Source of the DNA: Rhizobium sp. 16-488-2b
Lineage (GTDB): Bacteria > Pseudomonadota > Alphaproteobacteria > Rhizobiales > Rhizobiaceae
Assembly (NCBI RefSeq): GCF_017741815.1
Contig: NZ_JAGHMF010000034.1
Location: forward strand, 124,001 to 188,000
DNA: 64,000 nt
Direction of reading: 5' to 3'
The translations under genes were made by a program, and so were the position numbers. Shown here piece by piece: positions 44,563 through 53,060 of the stretch; position 1 is the stretch's first letter, and each line of letters starts with the position of its first letter. The notes beneath the pieces were generated by a model, which saw nothing but the letters and a program-made list of their open reading frames with translations, was not told the DNA's origin and ran no database searches.

Positions 44563-45342
44563 ATGTCCAATCGTCTGCTCGACAAACGTATAATGATTAC
44601 CGGCGCGGCGCAGGGCATCGGCCTTGCGATCGCAAATGCCTTCGCGCGCGAAGGCGCCAGCCTGTTTCTGATCGATCGCGACGAGGCGTTGCTTCAGGAG
44701 GAAGCGGCGAAGCTGAAGGGCGAGGGGTACCAAGTCGGCGCTCGTTCGGCCGATATCACCGATGCGAAGGCGATCGTCGCGGCTGTCGCCGAGGGGGAAG
44801 CCGAGATCGGTCGGATCAACGCACTGGTCAACAATGCCGGCGTCAACGTGTTCTCCGAGCCGCTGGACACGAGCGACGAGGAATGGAACCGCTGCTTCGA
44901 CATCAATCTCAAGGGTGCGTGGAACTGCTCCAAGGCGGTTCTGCCCGGGCTGATCGATCAGGGAGGCGGCGTGATCCTCAACATCGCCTCGACCCACGCC
45001 TTCACCATCATCCCGCATACCTTCCCATATCCACTGGCAAAGCATGCCCTGCTTGGCATGACCAAGTCGCTGGGGCTCGAATACGCGCCGAAGAACGTCC
45101 GAGTGAATGCGCTCGCGCCCGGCTATGTCGCGACCCAGAAGGTCATCGACTACTGGAACGGCTTTCCCGATCCGGAGGCGGCGAAGGCCGAGACGATGAA
45201 GCTGCATCCCAATGGACGCATCGCCACGCCGGAGGAGATCGCCATGGCAGCGGTGTTCATGATTTCGGACGAATGCCCGTTCATGAATGCTACATGCCTG
45301 ACGGTGGATGGCGGCCTAAGCGTTCAGCAACATCCTGCCTGA
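44563..45342 (+). CDS. SDR-family sugar dehydrogenase
   Basis: Short-chain dehydrogenase/reductase of 259 aa. The Rossmann motif is TGAAQGIG, NNAG follows at about residue 90, the catalytic set is Ser in NIASTHAF and Tyr/Lys in YPLAK, and GGL ends the fold. It could oxidise D-galactose (or a related aldose) to the lactone that feeds DgoD, or act on a later intermediate; the former is inferred from the operon. The ATG at 44563 follows GAGGGT. Ends the galactose-type operon. Confidence 0.86.
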   Translation: MSNRLLDKRIMITGAAQGIGLAIANAFAREGASLFLIDRDEALLQEEAAKLKGEGYQVGARSADITDAKAIVAAVAEGEAEIGRINALVNNAGVNVFSEPLDTSDEEWNRCFDINLKGAWNCSKAVLPGLIDQGGGVILNIASTHAFTIIPHTFPYPLAKHALLGMTKSLGLEYAPKNVRVNALAPGYVATQKVIDYWNGFPDPEAAKAETMKLHPNGRIATPEEIAMAAVFMISDECPFMNATCLTVDGGLSVQQHPA

Positions 45343-45438
45343 TCCCTACCTACCTAAGCACCTTGCGTTAGCATCGGCCGGTAGCATAGACCTGTGTCGT
45401 GTCAAACGTCAGCGGGGCGATATATGCCCCGGGAGAAA

Positions 45439-46224
45439 ATGCCCGATATGACTGATCATGCGCCGTCCGATATCTATGCAGTTGGTGACATTCATGGACG
45501 CGCTGATCTGCTTGAGGCTCTACTCAGCCACATTGCCACCGTCTCCAGTGAACGCCGATCGAAGCCGATCATGATCTTCCTCGGTGATCTGATCGATAGA
45601 GGCCCGCAAAGCCCCGCTGTGCTTGATCTGGTCGCCGCCACACTTGAGCAGTACCCCGGTTCGCATCTCATCCTCGGCAACCACGACTTCTATCTGCGCT
45701 CATTGCTCCGCGAGGAATTGTCCCCCGCGGACGCCGTCAACTGGATGGATTGGGGAGGTGTCGCAACCGTCAGTGCCTATTCCCGGCGGCCGGTGCCGGA
45801 TTTCAAGGGTATTGCCGCGGATATCCGGAGCGCGTTCCCGCACCATGCCGTTCTGCTCGACAACGCGCTGACTTATAGGCACATCGGCAGTTTCTGTTTC
45901 GTGCATGCCGGAATCCGTCCCGGCCTTCCATTGGTGGAACAGGACGAATACGACCTGCGCTGGATCCGGGCAGGCTTTCTCGACCACGTCGACCCGTTCG
46001 ACCATATTGTCGTGCATGGCCATACGATCACAAACTCGCTGCATCCCGAAATCTACGACAATCGTATCGCGCTCGATACCGCAGCATACAGAACCGGTCG
46101 TCTGAGCGCTGCGGTTATCCGGCAAGACAAGCTGTCGCATTTCGTCTGCACGGCGCTGAACGCGCGTGGGGCGATTTCAGTCGAAGAGCGGCCTGCCAGC
46201 GATATTGTTCGCGCTGCTTCTTGA
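45439..46224 (+). CDS. Serine/threonine-type metallophosphoesterase
   Basis: Calcineurin-fold phosphatase of about 261 aa. The metal motifs are in order: GDIHGR, GDLIDRG, GNHD, then VHAG and VHGHT, which is the PrpA/PrpE bis(nucleosyl)tetraphosphatase or protein-phosphatase set. The target is unknown. Three ATGs cluster at 45424, 45439 and 45448; 45439 is used because GGGAG precedes it, though the spacing is short. It stands alone after the galactose-type operon. Confidence 0.85.
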   Translation: MPDMTDHAPSDIYAVGDIHGRADLLEALLSHIATVSSERRSKPIMIFLGDLIDRGPQSPAVLDLVAATLEQYPGSHLILGNHDFYLRSLLREELSPADAVNWMDWGGVATVSAYSRRPVPDFKGIAADIRSAFPHHAVLLDNALTYRHIGSFCFVHAGIRPGLPLVEQDEYDLRWIRAGFLDHVDPFDHIVVHGHTITNSLHPEIYDNRIALDTAAYRTGRLSAAVIRQDKLSHFVCTALNARGAISVEERPASDIVRAAS

Positions 46225-46554
46225 CCCAGAAGCGAAGTCTATTGGAGATCGGTCGCAGGCCGACCGATCTTATGGCACGCAACGAATGTCCCGTTTGCGG
46301 CCACTTCCGGGTTGTTGAACCCGGTTGAAGGCGTACGGCCGGCCGTTCGTTAAAGTTTCGTTAGCCACCTTGATTGGCGCCCTACCGACCTCGGGAACCG
46401 ACTGGCAGCTTGGAACTTTATCCCGACATGGTTGTTGGAAGGTTGTAGATCACGCTCGATCACGCTCAAAACCATCTGAAGTGCGCACTTCCGCTTTTGA
46501 CCTGGACCTTTGGCCCTGGTGCTCATGCCCTTTCAGGACATAACGGAGGAAAAA
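46225..46554. other. Intergenic region before the repeat-protein gene
   Basis: This 330-base gap has no credible gene. It holds a 10-bp hairpin just after the phosphatase gene (listed separately) and the leader and ribosome site (ACGGAGGAAAAA) of the downstream secreted repeat protein. I can point to no convincing -35/-10 pair. Confidence 0.6.
46246..46270 (+). terminator. Terminator-like hairpin after the phosphatase gene
   Basis: AGATCGGTCG pairs with CGACCGATCT across CAGGC, a perfect 10-bp stem 21 bases past the stop. The T-run is absent (TATGG), so termination strength is uncertain. Confidence 0.5.
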
Positions 46555-47715
46555 ATGATGTACTTGAAATCGACGATTGCCATACTCGCTGCCGGCTGCG
46601 CCAGCGTCCTCGTTCCGCCACAGGCAGCGGCGTTTGACGTCGGAGGATCGAACGGCATCAGCATCAACGGCAATGGCGGCGGGCTCAACGTGTCGATCGG
46701 CGGCGCCAACGGCGTCAATGCCACGGTTGGCGGCGGCTCGAACCTCGCCAATGTCTCCGTCGGCGGAACGGGCGGTGTGAATGCCGATGTCGGCGGCAAT
46801 TCGACCGGTGGCGTTGGCGTGAATGCGACGGTCGGCGGTGCCAGCGGCATCAACAGCGCCACCACGGTCGGCGGCAGCAATTCGTCGGGCGGCCTCGGTG
46901 TCGGAACGACTGCGACGATCGGTGGAGCGAGCGGCGTCAACGCCGATGTCGGCGCAACCGTCGGCGGGTCCAGCATCGCGAATGTGGATGCCGTGGTCAA
47001 TGTTGGTGCCGGTGACAACACGCTTGCCGATGTCAACGCCAATCTCGGTGTTGGCGGCACCTCCGGCGGTAGCGGCACAAACAGCATCGCCGATCTCGGA
47101 ACAAACGCCAACATCGGCGGCGTGAATGGCGTCAACGCGGATGTCGGTGCGACGGTTGGCGGATCGAACCTCGCGACTGTCGGCGCTATCGCCAATGTTG
47201 GGGCGGGCGACAATACGCTCGCCGACATAAACGCCAATGTCGCGGTCGGTGGGGGCTCAACCGGAAGCGGTTCGACAAGCGGCGGTCTAGTTGACGCTGA
47301 CGTCACAGCGAGTATCGACGGTACGAATGGTGTGAACGCTGGTGTTGGTGCAAACGTTGGCGGGTCCGGCCCCAGTGTCGCTGCCATGGCCAACGTCGGT
47401 TTGGGTGATAACACGCTAGCCGAAATCAGCCTCGCAATCCCCGGTTCCGGATCGGGGGGCACGGATCCAGGTACACCAGGTGTCCCCGGTACGCCTGGAA
47501 CACCTGGCAATCCCGGAGGCCCCGGCGCAACCAATCCCGGCGATGATGTCAATGGCGATACCGGCGGCGACCGCAGCCGCAGCCTGGCGATGATCAACGA
47601 CATGTCCGCCAGAGACCGCGCCAAGGCCAAGGCTAGCTGCAAGGACGTTGTACGCTCCGGCGGCTTCGAGGCAGGCCTCGTCAGCCTCTGCAAAATGGTG
47701 ATGGCAAGCCGCTGA
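46555..47715 (+). CDS. Secreted glycine-rich repeat protein with collagen-like linker, unknown function
   Basis: A 386-aa protein I do not recognise. It has a Sec signal (MMYLKSTIAILAAGCASVLV, ending near QAAAF), a long Gly/Asn/Val/Ala-rich region with imperfect copies of GVNADVGATVGGS and AGDNTLADINANV (three 65-68-residue units between 46921 and about 47450), a collagen-like linker (GTPGVPGTPGTPGNPG), and a compact C-terminal segment of about 45 residues with two Cys (ASCKDVVRSGGFEAGLVSLC). The repeats suggest a beta-solenoid or amyloid-like extracellular fibre. The ribosome site GGAGGAAAAA is excellent. It is followed by a bidirectional terminator and has no obvious operon partner. Confidence 0.8.
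   Translation: MMYLKSTIAILAAGCASVLVPPQAAAFDVGGSNGISINGNGGGLNVSIGGANGVNATVGGGSNLANVSVGGTGGVNADVGGNSTGGVGVNATVGGASGINSATTVGGSNSSGGLGVGTTATIGGASGVNADVGATVGGSSIANVDAVVNVGAGDNTLADVNANLGVGGTSGGSGTNSIADLGTNANIGGVNGVNADVGATVGGSNLATVGAIANVGAGDNTLADINANVAVGGGSTGSGSTSGGLVDADVTASIDGTNGVNAGVGANVGGSGPSVAAMANVGLGDNTLAEISLAIPGSGSGGTDPGTPGVPGTPGTPGNPGGPGATNPGDDVNGDTGGDRSRSLAMINDMSARDRAKAKASCKDVVRSGGFEAGLVSLCKMVMASR
46921..47430 (+). repeat. Three diverged 195-204-bp coding repeats
   Basis: Each unit contains GVNA(D/G)VGA(T/N)VGGS followed by NVG(A/L)GDNTLA(D/E). The starts at about 46921, 47116 and 47320 are 195 and 204 bases apart. The copies have drifted at the DNA level, so they are old and probably kept for structure. 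Confidence 0.7.
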
Positions 47716-47730
47716 TTTCGCTGAAAGTCA

Positions 47731-47756
47731 AAAGGGCGTCGGTTTCGACGCCCTTT
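47731..47756. terminator. Bidirectional terminator
   Basis: AAAGGGCGTCG and CGACGCCCTTT form an 11-bp stem with a GTTT loop, between the convergent repeat-protein gene and GntR gene. A/T runs flank both sides. Confidence 0.85.
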
Positions 47757-47762
47757 CTGCGT

Positions 47763-48464
47763 TCACTCGAACAGATCGGGATGATCCGCTTCGATCTGCG
47801 GCAGGTCCGACAGGATGCCATTGAGGTGCGCGCGCATGGCGGCTACCGCGGCATCCGCATCACGCCCATCGATCGCCGTGATGATCGCCTCATGCTCGGT
47901 GATCAGCCGCATCATGGAATCGGGGTGGCGAAGCTGCAGATTGCAGACGCGGTCCATATGCGCTTTGATGTCGGCGATGGCGCTCCAGGCAAGGCTGCAG
48001 CCGGCGCCTTCCGCAATCGCGATATGGAACTGCTCGTCCTCGCGCCGGAACGCGTTGTGGTCATGCGCCTCCATCGCCATCCGCTGCTTGCCGATGATCG
48101 TGTCGATCCGCCGGCGCGTCCAACTGTCGAAGCTCTCGCTGGCGCGCCGCGCGACGGCGGTCTCCAGCGCCTCGCGCACGAAGCGCGCCTCCATCATCTG
48201 CCGTGCCGAGATCCGGACGACGACGGTTCCCCTGTTGGGGCGCACATCGACCAACTTTGATCTACCGAGCGCGATCAGCGCCTCGCGCACCGGCTGGCGC
48301 GAGACACCCATGCGGGTCGCGATCTCCTGCTCGGAGAGCCGCGTTCCCGGCGCCAGTTCCAGCTTGATGATCTGCTCGCGCAGGTCGCGTTCCACCTGGG
48401 CCGCAGCGGTTTCGCCGGTCTCAATCTTCAAGGATTCGAGGTTCATGTCTTTCGTCGCCGTCAT
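47763..48464 (-). CDS. GntR-family regulator, FCD type, of the uronate operon
   Basis: Regulator of 233 aa. Winged helix (IIKLELAPGTRLSEQEIATR, then MGVSRQPVREALIALGRSKL) and an FCD ligand domain (EDEQFHIAIAEGAGC, LITEHEAIITAIDGRDADAA with the usual His/Asp metal ligands). It is divergent from the aldehyde dehydrogenase gene that begins the kdu locus and probably represses it; a tandem ACCATACA repeat lies in the shared gap. Confidence 0.88.
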   Translation of the reverse strand: MTATKDMNLESLKIETGETAAAQVERDLREQIIKLELAPGTRLSEQEIATRMGVSRQPVREALIALGRSKLVDVRPNRGTVVVRISARQMMEARFVREALETAVARRASESFDSWTRRRIDTIIGKQRMAMEAHDHNAFRREDEQFHIAIAEGAGCSLAWSAIADIKAHMDRVCNLQLRHPDSMMRLITEHEAIITAIDGRDADAAVAAMRAHLNGILSDLPQIEADHPDLFE

Positions 48465-48486
48465 GCGTTGACATCCAATTTAAACC

Positions 48487-48504
48487 ACCATACAGTACCA
48501 TACA
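48487..48504. promoter_or_regulatory. Possible GntR operator: tandem ACCATACA
   Basis: ACCATACA occurs at 48487-48494 and 48497-48504, a 10-base period (one helical turn), in the 121-base gap between the GntR gene and the divergent aldehyde dehydrogenase gene. Confidence 0.45.
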
Positions 48505-48585
48505 ATTCAAACGCAACATAAATCCGGTGGTCTGAAACCGGGTAAAAAGGGAGGGCCGGCACGATGTGTCGGCTTTAAGGGAAAC

Positions 48586-50100
48586 GTGCTGTCCAATTTC
48601 ATTGCGCCTGATTCCAGTGATCCGCGGCTGAACATTAAATCCCGCTACCAGATGCTTGTCGATGGCAAGTCGGTGGATGCCACATCCGGCCGCACGATTG
48701 ACCGTGTCAGCCCCGGTCACGCGGGCGTCGTCGTCGGCACGTGGCCGGAAGCCTCGGCCGATGATGTGCGTTTGGCCGTTGCCGCCGCCCGCCGTGCCTT
48801 CGATACCGGCCCGTGGCCGCGCATGTCGGGCGCGGAACGCTCGCGCCTGATGTTCAAGGTGGCCGACCTGATCCTCAAAAATCAGGAAGAGCTTGCGCTG
48901 GCCGAAAGCCTCGAAGTCGGCAAGCCGATCGCCCAGGCGCGCGGCGAGATCGGCTTCTGCGCCGACCTCTGGTCCTATGCCGCAGGCCAGGCGCGCGCTC
49001 TGGAAGGCCAGGCTCACAACAACATCGGCGATGATCGCCTTGGTCTGGTGCTGCGCGAAGCCGTTGGCGTCGTCGGCATCATCACGCCGTGGAACTTCCC
49101 CTTCATCATTGCCTCCGAGCGCGTGCCGTGGGCGATTGGCGCGGGCTGCACCGTCGTCCTCAAGCCGTCGGAATTCACCTCCGGTACCTCGATCCGCATG
49201 GCGGAGCTGGCGCGTGAGGCGGGCATTCCCGATGGCGTCTTCAACGTCGTCACCGGCTACGGCGATCCGGCCGGCCAGGTGCTTGCCGAAGATCCCGGCG
49301 TCGACATGGTTGCCTTCACCGGTTCGGTGCGCGTCGGCACCAAGCTTGGCGAGATCGCCGCGCGCAGCGTCAAGCGTGTCGGGCTGGAGCTCGGCGGCAA
49401 GGGTCCGCAGATCGTCTTTGCCGATGCCGACTTCGAGGCTGCCGCCGATGGCATCGCCTATGGCGTCTATCACAATGCTGGGCAATGCTGCATATCCGGC
49501 AGCCGGCTCCTGGTTCAGGAAGGCATCCGCGACGCTCTGATGGAGCGGCTGCTCGACATCTCGCGCAAGGTGACCTTCGGCGATCCGCTGAACGACCGCA
49601 CCAAGATCGGCGCGATGATCTCCGAAGCCCATGTCGGCAAGGTTCATTCCTACGTGGAAGCCGGCATCGCATCGGGCGCCGAACTGCTGCTCGGCGGCGA
49701 GCGCGTCGGCAAGGAGAAGGGCATCTATTACGCCCCCACCGTGTTTGCCGGCGTGAAGCCCGAGATGTCGATCGCCCGCGAGGAGATCTTCGGGCCGGTG
49801 CTGTCGACCTTGACCTTCAAGACCGCGGACGAGGCCGTGGCGCTCGCCAATGCCAGTGAGTTCGGGCTTTCCGCCTCGGTCTGGTCGACCAATCTCGAAA
49901 ACGCCATGCAAAGCATCCGCCGCATTCGCGCCGGCCGCTGCTGGATCAACAGCGTCATCGACGGCACGCCGGAGCTGCCGATCGGCGGCTACAAGAAGAG
50001 CGGTCTCGGCCGCGAACTCGGCCGCTATGGCTTTGATGAATATTCCCAGTTCAAGGGCGTGCACGTGACGTTCGGGCGACCGGCGCCGTGGCTCGGCTGA
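48586..50100 (+). CDS. NAD(P)-dependent aldehyde dehydrogenase
   Basis: ALDH-superfamily enzyme of 504 aa. The oxyanion Asn is in TPWNFPF, the catalytic Glu in LELGGKGPQ, the nucleophile is the second Cys of AGQCCISGSR, and EEIFGPVLS and the C-terminal KKSGLGRELG are present. The start is a GTG at 48586 after AAGGGAAAC. It leads the uronate operon and may oxidise an aldehyde intermediate of sugar-acid breakdown; the exact substrate cannot be read from sequence. Confidence 0.9.
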   Translation: MLSNFIAPDSSDPRLNIKSRYQMLVDGKSVDATSGRTIDRVSPGHAGVVVGTWPEASADDVRLAVAAARRAFDTGPWPRMSGAERSRLMFKVADLILKNQEELALAESLEVGKPIAQARGEIGFCADLWSYAAGQARALEGQAHNNIGDDRLGLVLREAVGVVGIITPWNFPFIIASERVPWAIGAGCTVVLKPSEFTSGTSIRMAELAREAGIPDGVFNVVTGYGDPAGQVLAEDPGVDMVAFTGSVRVGTKLGEIAARSVKRVGLELGGKGPQIVFADADFEAAADGIAYGVYHNAGQCCISGSRLLVQEGIRDALMERLLDISRKVTFGDPLNDRTKIGAMISEAHVGKVHSYVEAGIASGAELLLGGERVGKEKGIYYAPTVFAGVKPEMSIAREEIFGPVLSTLTFKTADEAVALANASEFGLSASVWSTNLENAMQSIRRIRAGRCWINSVIDGTPELPIGGYKKSGLGRELGRYGFDEYSQFKGVHVTFGRPAPWLG

Positions 50101-50162
50101 CAGGGGATTAAAGGATAGGGCGTTTCCGCTTTTGGGAGAAGGCGGGACGTCTGGGAGGAAAA

Positions 50163-50204
50163 TCTCGGCCGGCGTGATCTTTGGTCGGAGCCCGCCAGCC
50201 GAGA
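50163..50204 (+). terminator. Hairpin between aldehyde dehydrogenase and binding-protein genes
   Basis: TCTCGGCCGGCG (50163-50174) pairs with CGCCAGCCGAGA (50193-50204) with one mismatch, in the 152-base gap after the aldehyde dehydrogenase stop. It could end that transcript or shield the next one; no T-run follows. Confidence 0.42.
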
Positions 50205-50252
50205 CTTGGGTCTTTCGACCCACATTGCACATCCATAAGGGAGGATACGCAA

Positions 50253-51203
50253 ATGAAATTGACCAGGTTGAAAACCGCAGCACTCGCCGCGGGTATCGCC
50301 ACGATGATGACATCTACGGCATTGGCCGCCGACGTCAAGGCAACGATGATCATCTATCTCGATCCGAGTGTCCAGTTCTTCAACCCCGTGGTGAAGGGCG
50401 CCAAGGATGCGGCGGCACAGTTCGGCGTCGATCTCGACGTGCAATACGCCAACAACGATCCAGTTCGCCAGAACGACCTGATCGAGAGCGCCACGGCCGC
50501 TGGCGTCGATGGCATTGCCGTTGCCATCTCCTCGTCGGATGCATTCGACGAAAGCATTTGCGCGGCCGTCAAGGCCGGCATCGTCGTTATCGGCTTCAAC
50601 AATGACGACCTCGAAGGCGCCAAGGGCAATTGCCGCCAGGCCTATGTCGGGATGAACGAATTCTCCTCCGGCTACGAGCTCGGCAACCGGATGATCAAGG
50701 AATTCGGCCTGAAGTCCGGCGACGTCGTCTTCAACCCGCGCGAAATCCCCGAAGCGAGCTTCGCGGTCGCGCGCGGTGGCGGCATCGAGAAGGCGATGAA
50801 GGAAAACGGCATCAAGGTCGAGACGGTTCGCGCCGGGCTTGATCCGGCCGAGGCGCAGAACATCATGGCGCAGTTCCTGATCGCCAACCCCAACGTCAAG
50901 GCCGTGTTCGGCACGGGCTCGGTCACCTCGACCGTCGGCGCCGGCGCCATCAAGGATGCGGGCGTCAAGGTCCCGTTCGGCGGCTTCGACCTCGCGGTCG
51001 AGATCGTCAATGCGGTCGAGTCAGGCGCGATGTTCGCGACCATGGACCAGCAGCCCTACCTGCAGGGCTATTACCCGATCGCCCAGATCGCGCTCTCTAA
51101 GAAGTACGGGCTGACCCCGACCGACGTCGACACGGGCCAGGGCGCCTTCCTCGACAAGTCGCACATCAGCTCGGTCAAGCCGCTGATCGGCAGCTTCCGC
51201 TAA
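50253..51203 (+). CDS. Periplasmic sugar-binding protein (FrcB-like)
   Basis: Type I binding protein of 316 aa with a Sec signal (cleavage near STALAA). VQFFNPVVKGAKDAAAQFGV and QYANNDPVRQNDLIESATAA define the first lobe; FGTGSVTSTVGAGAIKDAG lies in the second. The ATG at 50253 has AAGGGAGGATACG upstream. The order binding protein, permease, single-domain ATPase matches the rhizobial fructose importer frcBCA, though the catabolic genes here point to a uronate. Confidence 0.9.
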   Translation: MKLTRLKTAALAAGIATMMTSTALAADVKATMIIYLDPSVQFFNPVVKGAKDAAAQFGVDLDVQYANNDPVRQNDLIESATAAGVDGIAVAISSSDAFDESICAAVKAGIVVIGFNNDDLEGAKGNCRQAYVGMNEFSSGYELGNRMIKEFGLKSGDVVFNPREIPEASFAVARGGGIEKAMKENGIKVETVRAGLDPAEAQNIMAQFLIANPNVKAVFGTGSVTSTVGAGAIKDAGVKVPFGGFDLAVEIVNAVESGAMFATMDQQPYLQGYYPIAQIALSKKYGLTPTDVDTGQGAFLDKSHISSVKPLIGSFR

Positions 51204-51219
51204 CCGCGTTTCGCGGGAG

Positions 51220-51240
51220 CCTGCCGGCCAAGCCGGCAGG
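51220..51240 (+). terminator. Intercistronic hairpin after binding-protein gene
   Basis: CCTGCCGGC pairs with GCCGGCAGG across CAA, followed by TTCTCC. It sits 17 bases after the binding-protein stop and 33 bases before the permease start. Confidence 0.65.
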
Positions 51241-51272
51241 TTCTCCGTCTCCAATCGATCGAGTACCAGACC

Positions 51273-52292
51273 GTGACACCAATTCTTGATACAAGTGCCG
51301 CGCCCCGGTCGCGGACGCAGAAACAACCGATGATCCGGCAGATCATGGCAATGCCGGCAGGCGCGATCTTCCTCGTCTTCATGACGCTGCAGATCGTCTG
51401 CATCGCAGGCGCGCTTCTCTATCCCGATCAGTTCCGCTACCTCTCGCCGCAGAACCTGACGATCCTGATGAAGGCTATCCCCGTGCTGGGCTGCCTGGCG
51501 CTCGGCGCCGGTGTGCTGATGATCGCGGGCGAATTCGACCTTTCCATCGGCTCCGTCTACACCTTCACTGCCATCCTGATGGCAAGCCTCGTCGGCGCCG
51601 GAATGAGCGCCTTCATCGCCGCCCCGCTCGGCGTCTTGGCCGGCATCATGATCGGCTTGCTCAACGGCCATATCACGCTGCGCTTCGGGCTGCCGTCCTT
51701 CATCGTGACCCTGGGTGGTCTGCTGTTCTGGCGCGGCGCGGTGCTCCTTTATAACGGCGCCGTCCAGGTCCGCTTCGATCCCGAGCCGATCTTCACCAGC
51801 CTGTTTTCCGGCACACTGCTCGGCATCAACGCCGCCTTCATCTGGATCGTTCTCTTCGTCGTCGGCTTTCACTACCTCGTCCACCGTCACCGCTTCGGCA
51901 ACCATGTGTTTGCCACCGGCGGCAATCGCGGTGCTGCGGAAGCGATCGGCATCAACACAAACCGCGTCAAGCTCGTGGCCTTCGCGATCGCGGGCGCCAT
52001 GGCGGCAGTGGCCGGCATCATTGCAACGGCGCGCGTTGGCAGCGTACAGCCGGGGCAGGGCGCCGGACTTGAACTCCAGGCAATCGCCGCCTGCGTCATC
52101 GGGGGACTGTCGCTTCGCGGCGGGCGAGGCTCGATCATCGGCATCTTCCTCGGCGTGCTCCTGATCCACACCATCACCGACGTGCTGCTTCTCTTGCGTG
52201 CGCCGGGCTTTTATCTCGACATGTTCATCGCGACGCTGATCGTGCTGGCCGCCATCTTCAACCATCTTATCGAGCGGCGAGGTCTTGCGTGA
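51273..52292 (+). CDS. ABC importer permease (FrcC-like)
   Basis: RbsC-family permease of 339 aa with about nine or ten helices. AGEFDLSIGSVYTFTA is the conserved motif and ATGGNRGAAEAIGINTNRVK the coupling loop. GTG at 51273 is the reported start; an ATG 19 codons later (MIRQIMAMP) is a possible alternative. It overlaps the ATPase gene by one base (TGATG). Confidence 0.9.
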   Translation: MTPILDTSAAPRSRTQKQPMIRQIMAMPAGAIFLVFMTLQIVCIAGALLYPDQFRYLSPQNLTILMKAIPVLGCLALGAGVLMIAGEFDLSIGSVYTFTAILMASLVGAGMSAFIAAPLGVLAGIMIGLLNGHITLRFGLPSFIVTLGGLLFWRGAVLLYNGAVQVRFDPEPIFTSLFSGTLLGINAAFIWIVLFVVGFHYLVHRHRFGNHVFATGGNRGAAEAIGINTNRVKLVAFAIAGAMAAVAGIIATARVGSVQPGQGAGLELQAIAACVIGGLSLRGGRGSIIGIFLGVLLIHTITDVLLLLRAPGFYLDMFIATLIVLAAIFNHLIERRGLA

Positions 52293-53029
52293 TGTCGGCC
52301 CCCAATCTTCTTGAACTGCACAACATCTCGAAAAGCTTCGGCGCGCTGACCGCGCTGCGCAATCTGAGCTTCCATATCGGCGAAGGCGAAGTGGTGGGGC
52401 TGCTCGGCGACAACGGCGCCGGCAAGTCGACAACAGTCAACCTGATCTCCGGCATCCACAAGCCGACGGACGGCTATCTCAGCGTCGACGGCAAGAAGAC
52501 GGCATTCACCTGCCGGTCGGATTCCGCCGATGCCGGTATCGAAACCATCTATCAGCATACGGCGCTGGTGGATTCGCTCTCGATCACCCGCAACATCTTC
52601 ATGGGTCGCGAACTCACCGATCGCTTCGGCTTCCTGCGCCAGCGCGAAATGCGCGAGATCGCCATGGAGGTGCTGCAGAACGCGGTCCATATCTCCGGCA
52701 TCGATAGCCCCGATACGCTGGTCGGCAATCTCTCCGGCGGACAGAAACAGGCCGTCGCCATCGCCCGTGCGGTCTATTTCAAGAAGCGTGTGCTGCTTCT
52801 CGACGAGCCGACCTCTGCGCTCTCGGTGCGCGAGACGGAGGCGCTCCTGAACCAGGTGCTGAAGCTCAAGGCGGAAAACGTCTCCAGCGTGCTCGTGACC
52901 CACAACATCTACCACGCCTATCAGGTCTGCGACCGCTTCGTGATCATGAGCCACGGCACCAAGGTGTTCGATGTCGACAAGGCGGACACGACGATCAACC
53001 AGCTGACCGAATATGTCGTGCTCACCTGA
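52292..53029 (+). CDS. ABC importer ATPase, single domain (FrcA-like)
   Basis: A 245-aa ATPase with a single ABC domain, unlike the tandem ATPases of the other sugar importers here. Walker A GDNGAGKST, signature LSGGQKQAVAIAR, Walker B VLLLDEPTS, and H-loop LVTHN are all intact. Single-domain ATPases paired with one permease are the FrcA arrangement. The ATG at 52292 overlaps the permease stop; the GTG at 52289 would also work. Confidence 0.9.
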   Translation: MSAPNLLELHNISKSFGALTALRNLSFHIGEGEVVGLLGDNGAGKSTTVNLISGIHKPTDGYLSVDGKKTAFTCRSDSADAGIETIYQHTALVDSLSITRNIFMGRELTDRFGFLRQREMREIAMEVLQNAVHISGIDSPDTLVGNLSGGQKQAVAIARAVYFKKRVLLLDEPTSALSVRETEALLNQVLKLKAENVSSVLVTHNIYHAYQVCDRFVIMSHGTKVFDVDKADTTINQLTEYVVLT

Positions 53030-53060
53030 TCCCACCCAACAGACAGAAGGGGCATCGCCC

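Noticed and set aside
46533..47693. Minus-strand open frame opposite the repeat protein
   Set aside because: Proline/alanine-rich antisense of Gly/Asn codons; starts over the ribosome site of the real gene.
48421..50313. Open frame of 630 codons on the minus strand opposite the aldehyde dehydrogenase
   Set aside because: Antisense shadow of a well-supported enzyme gene; no ribosome site or family match.
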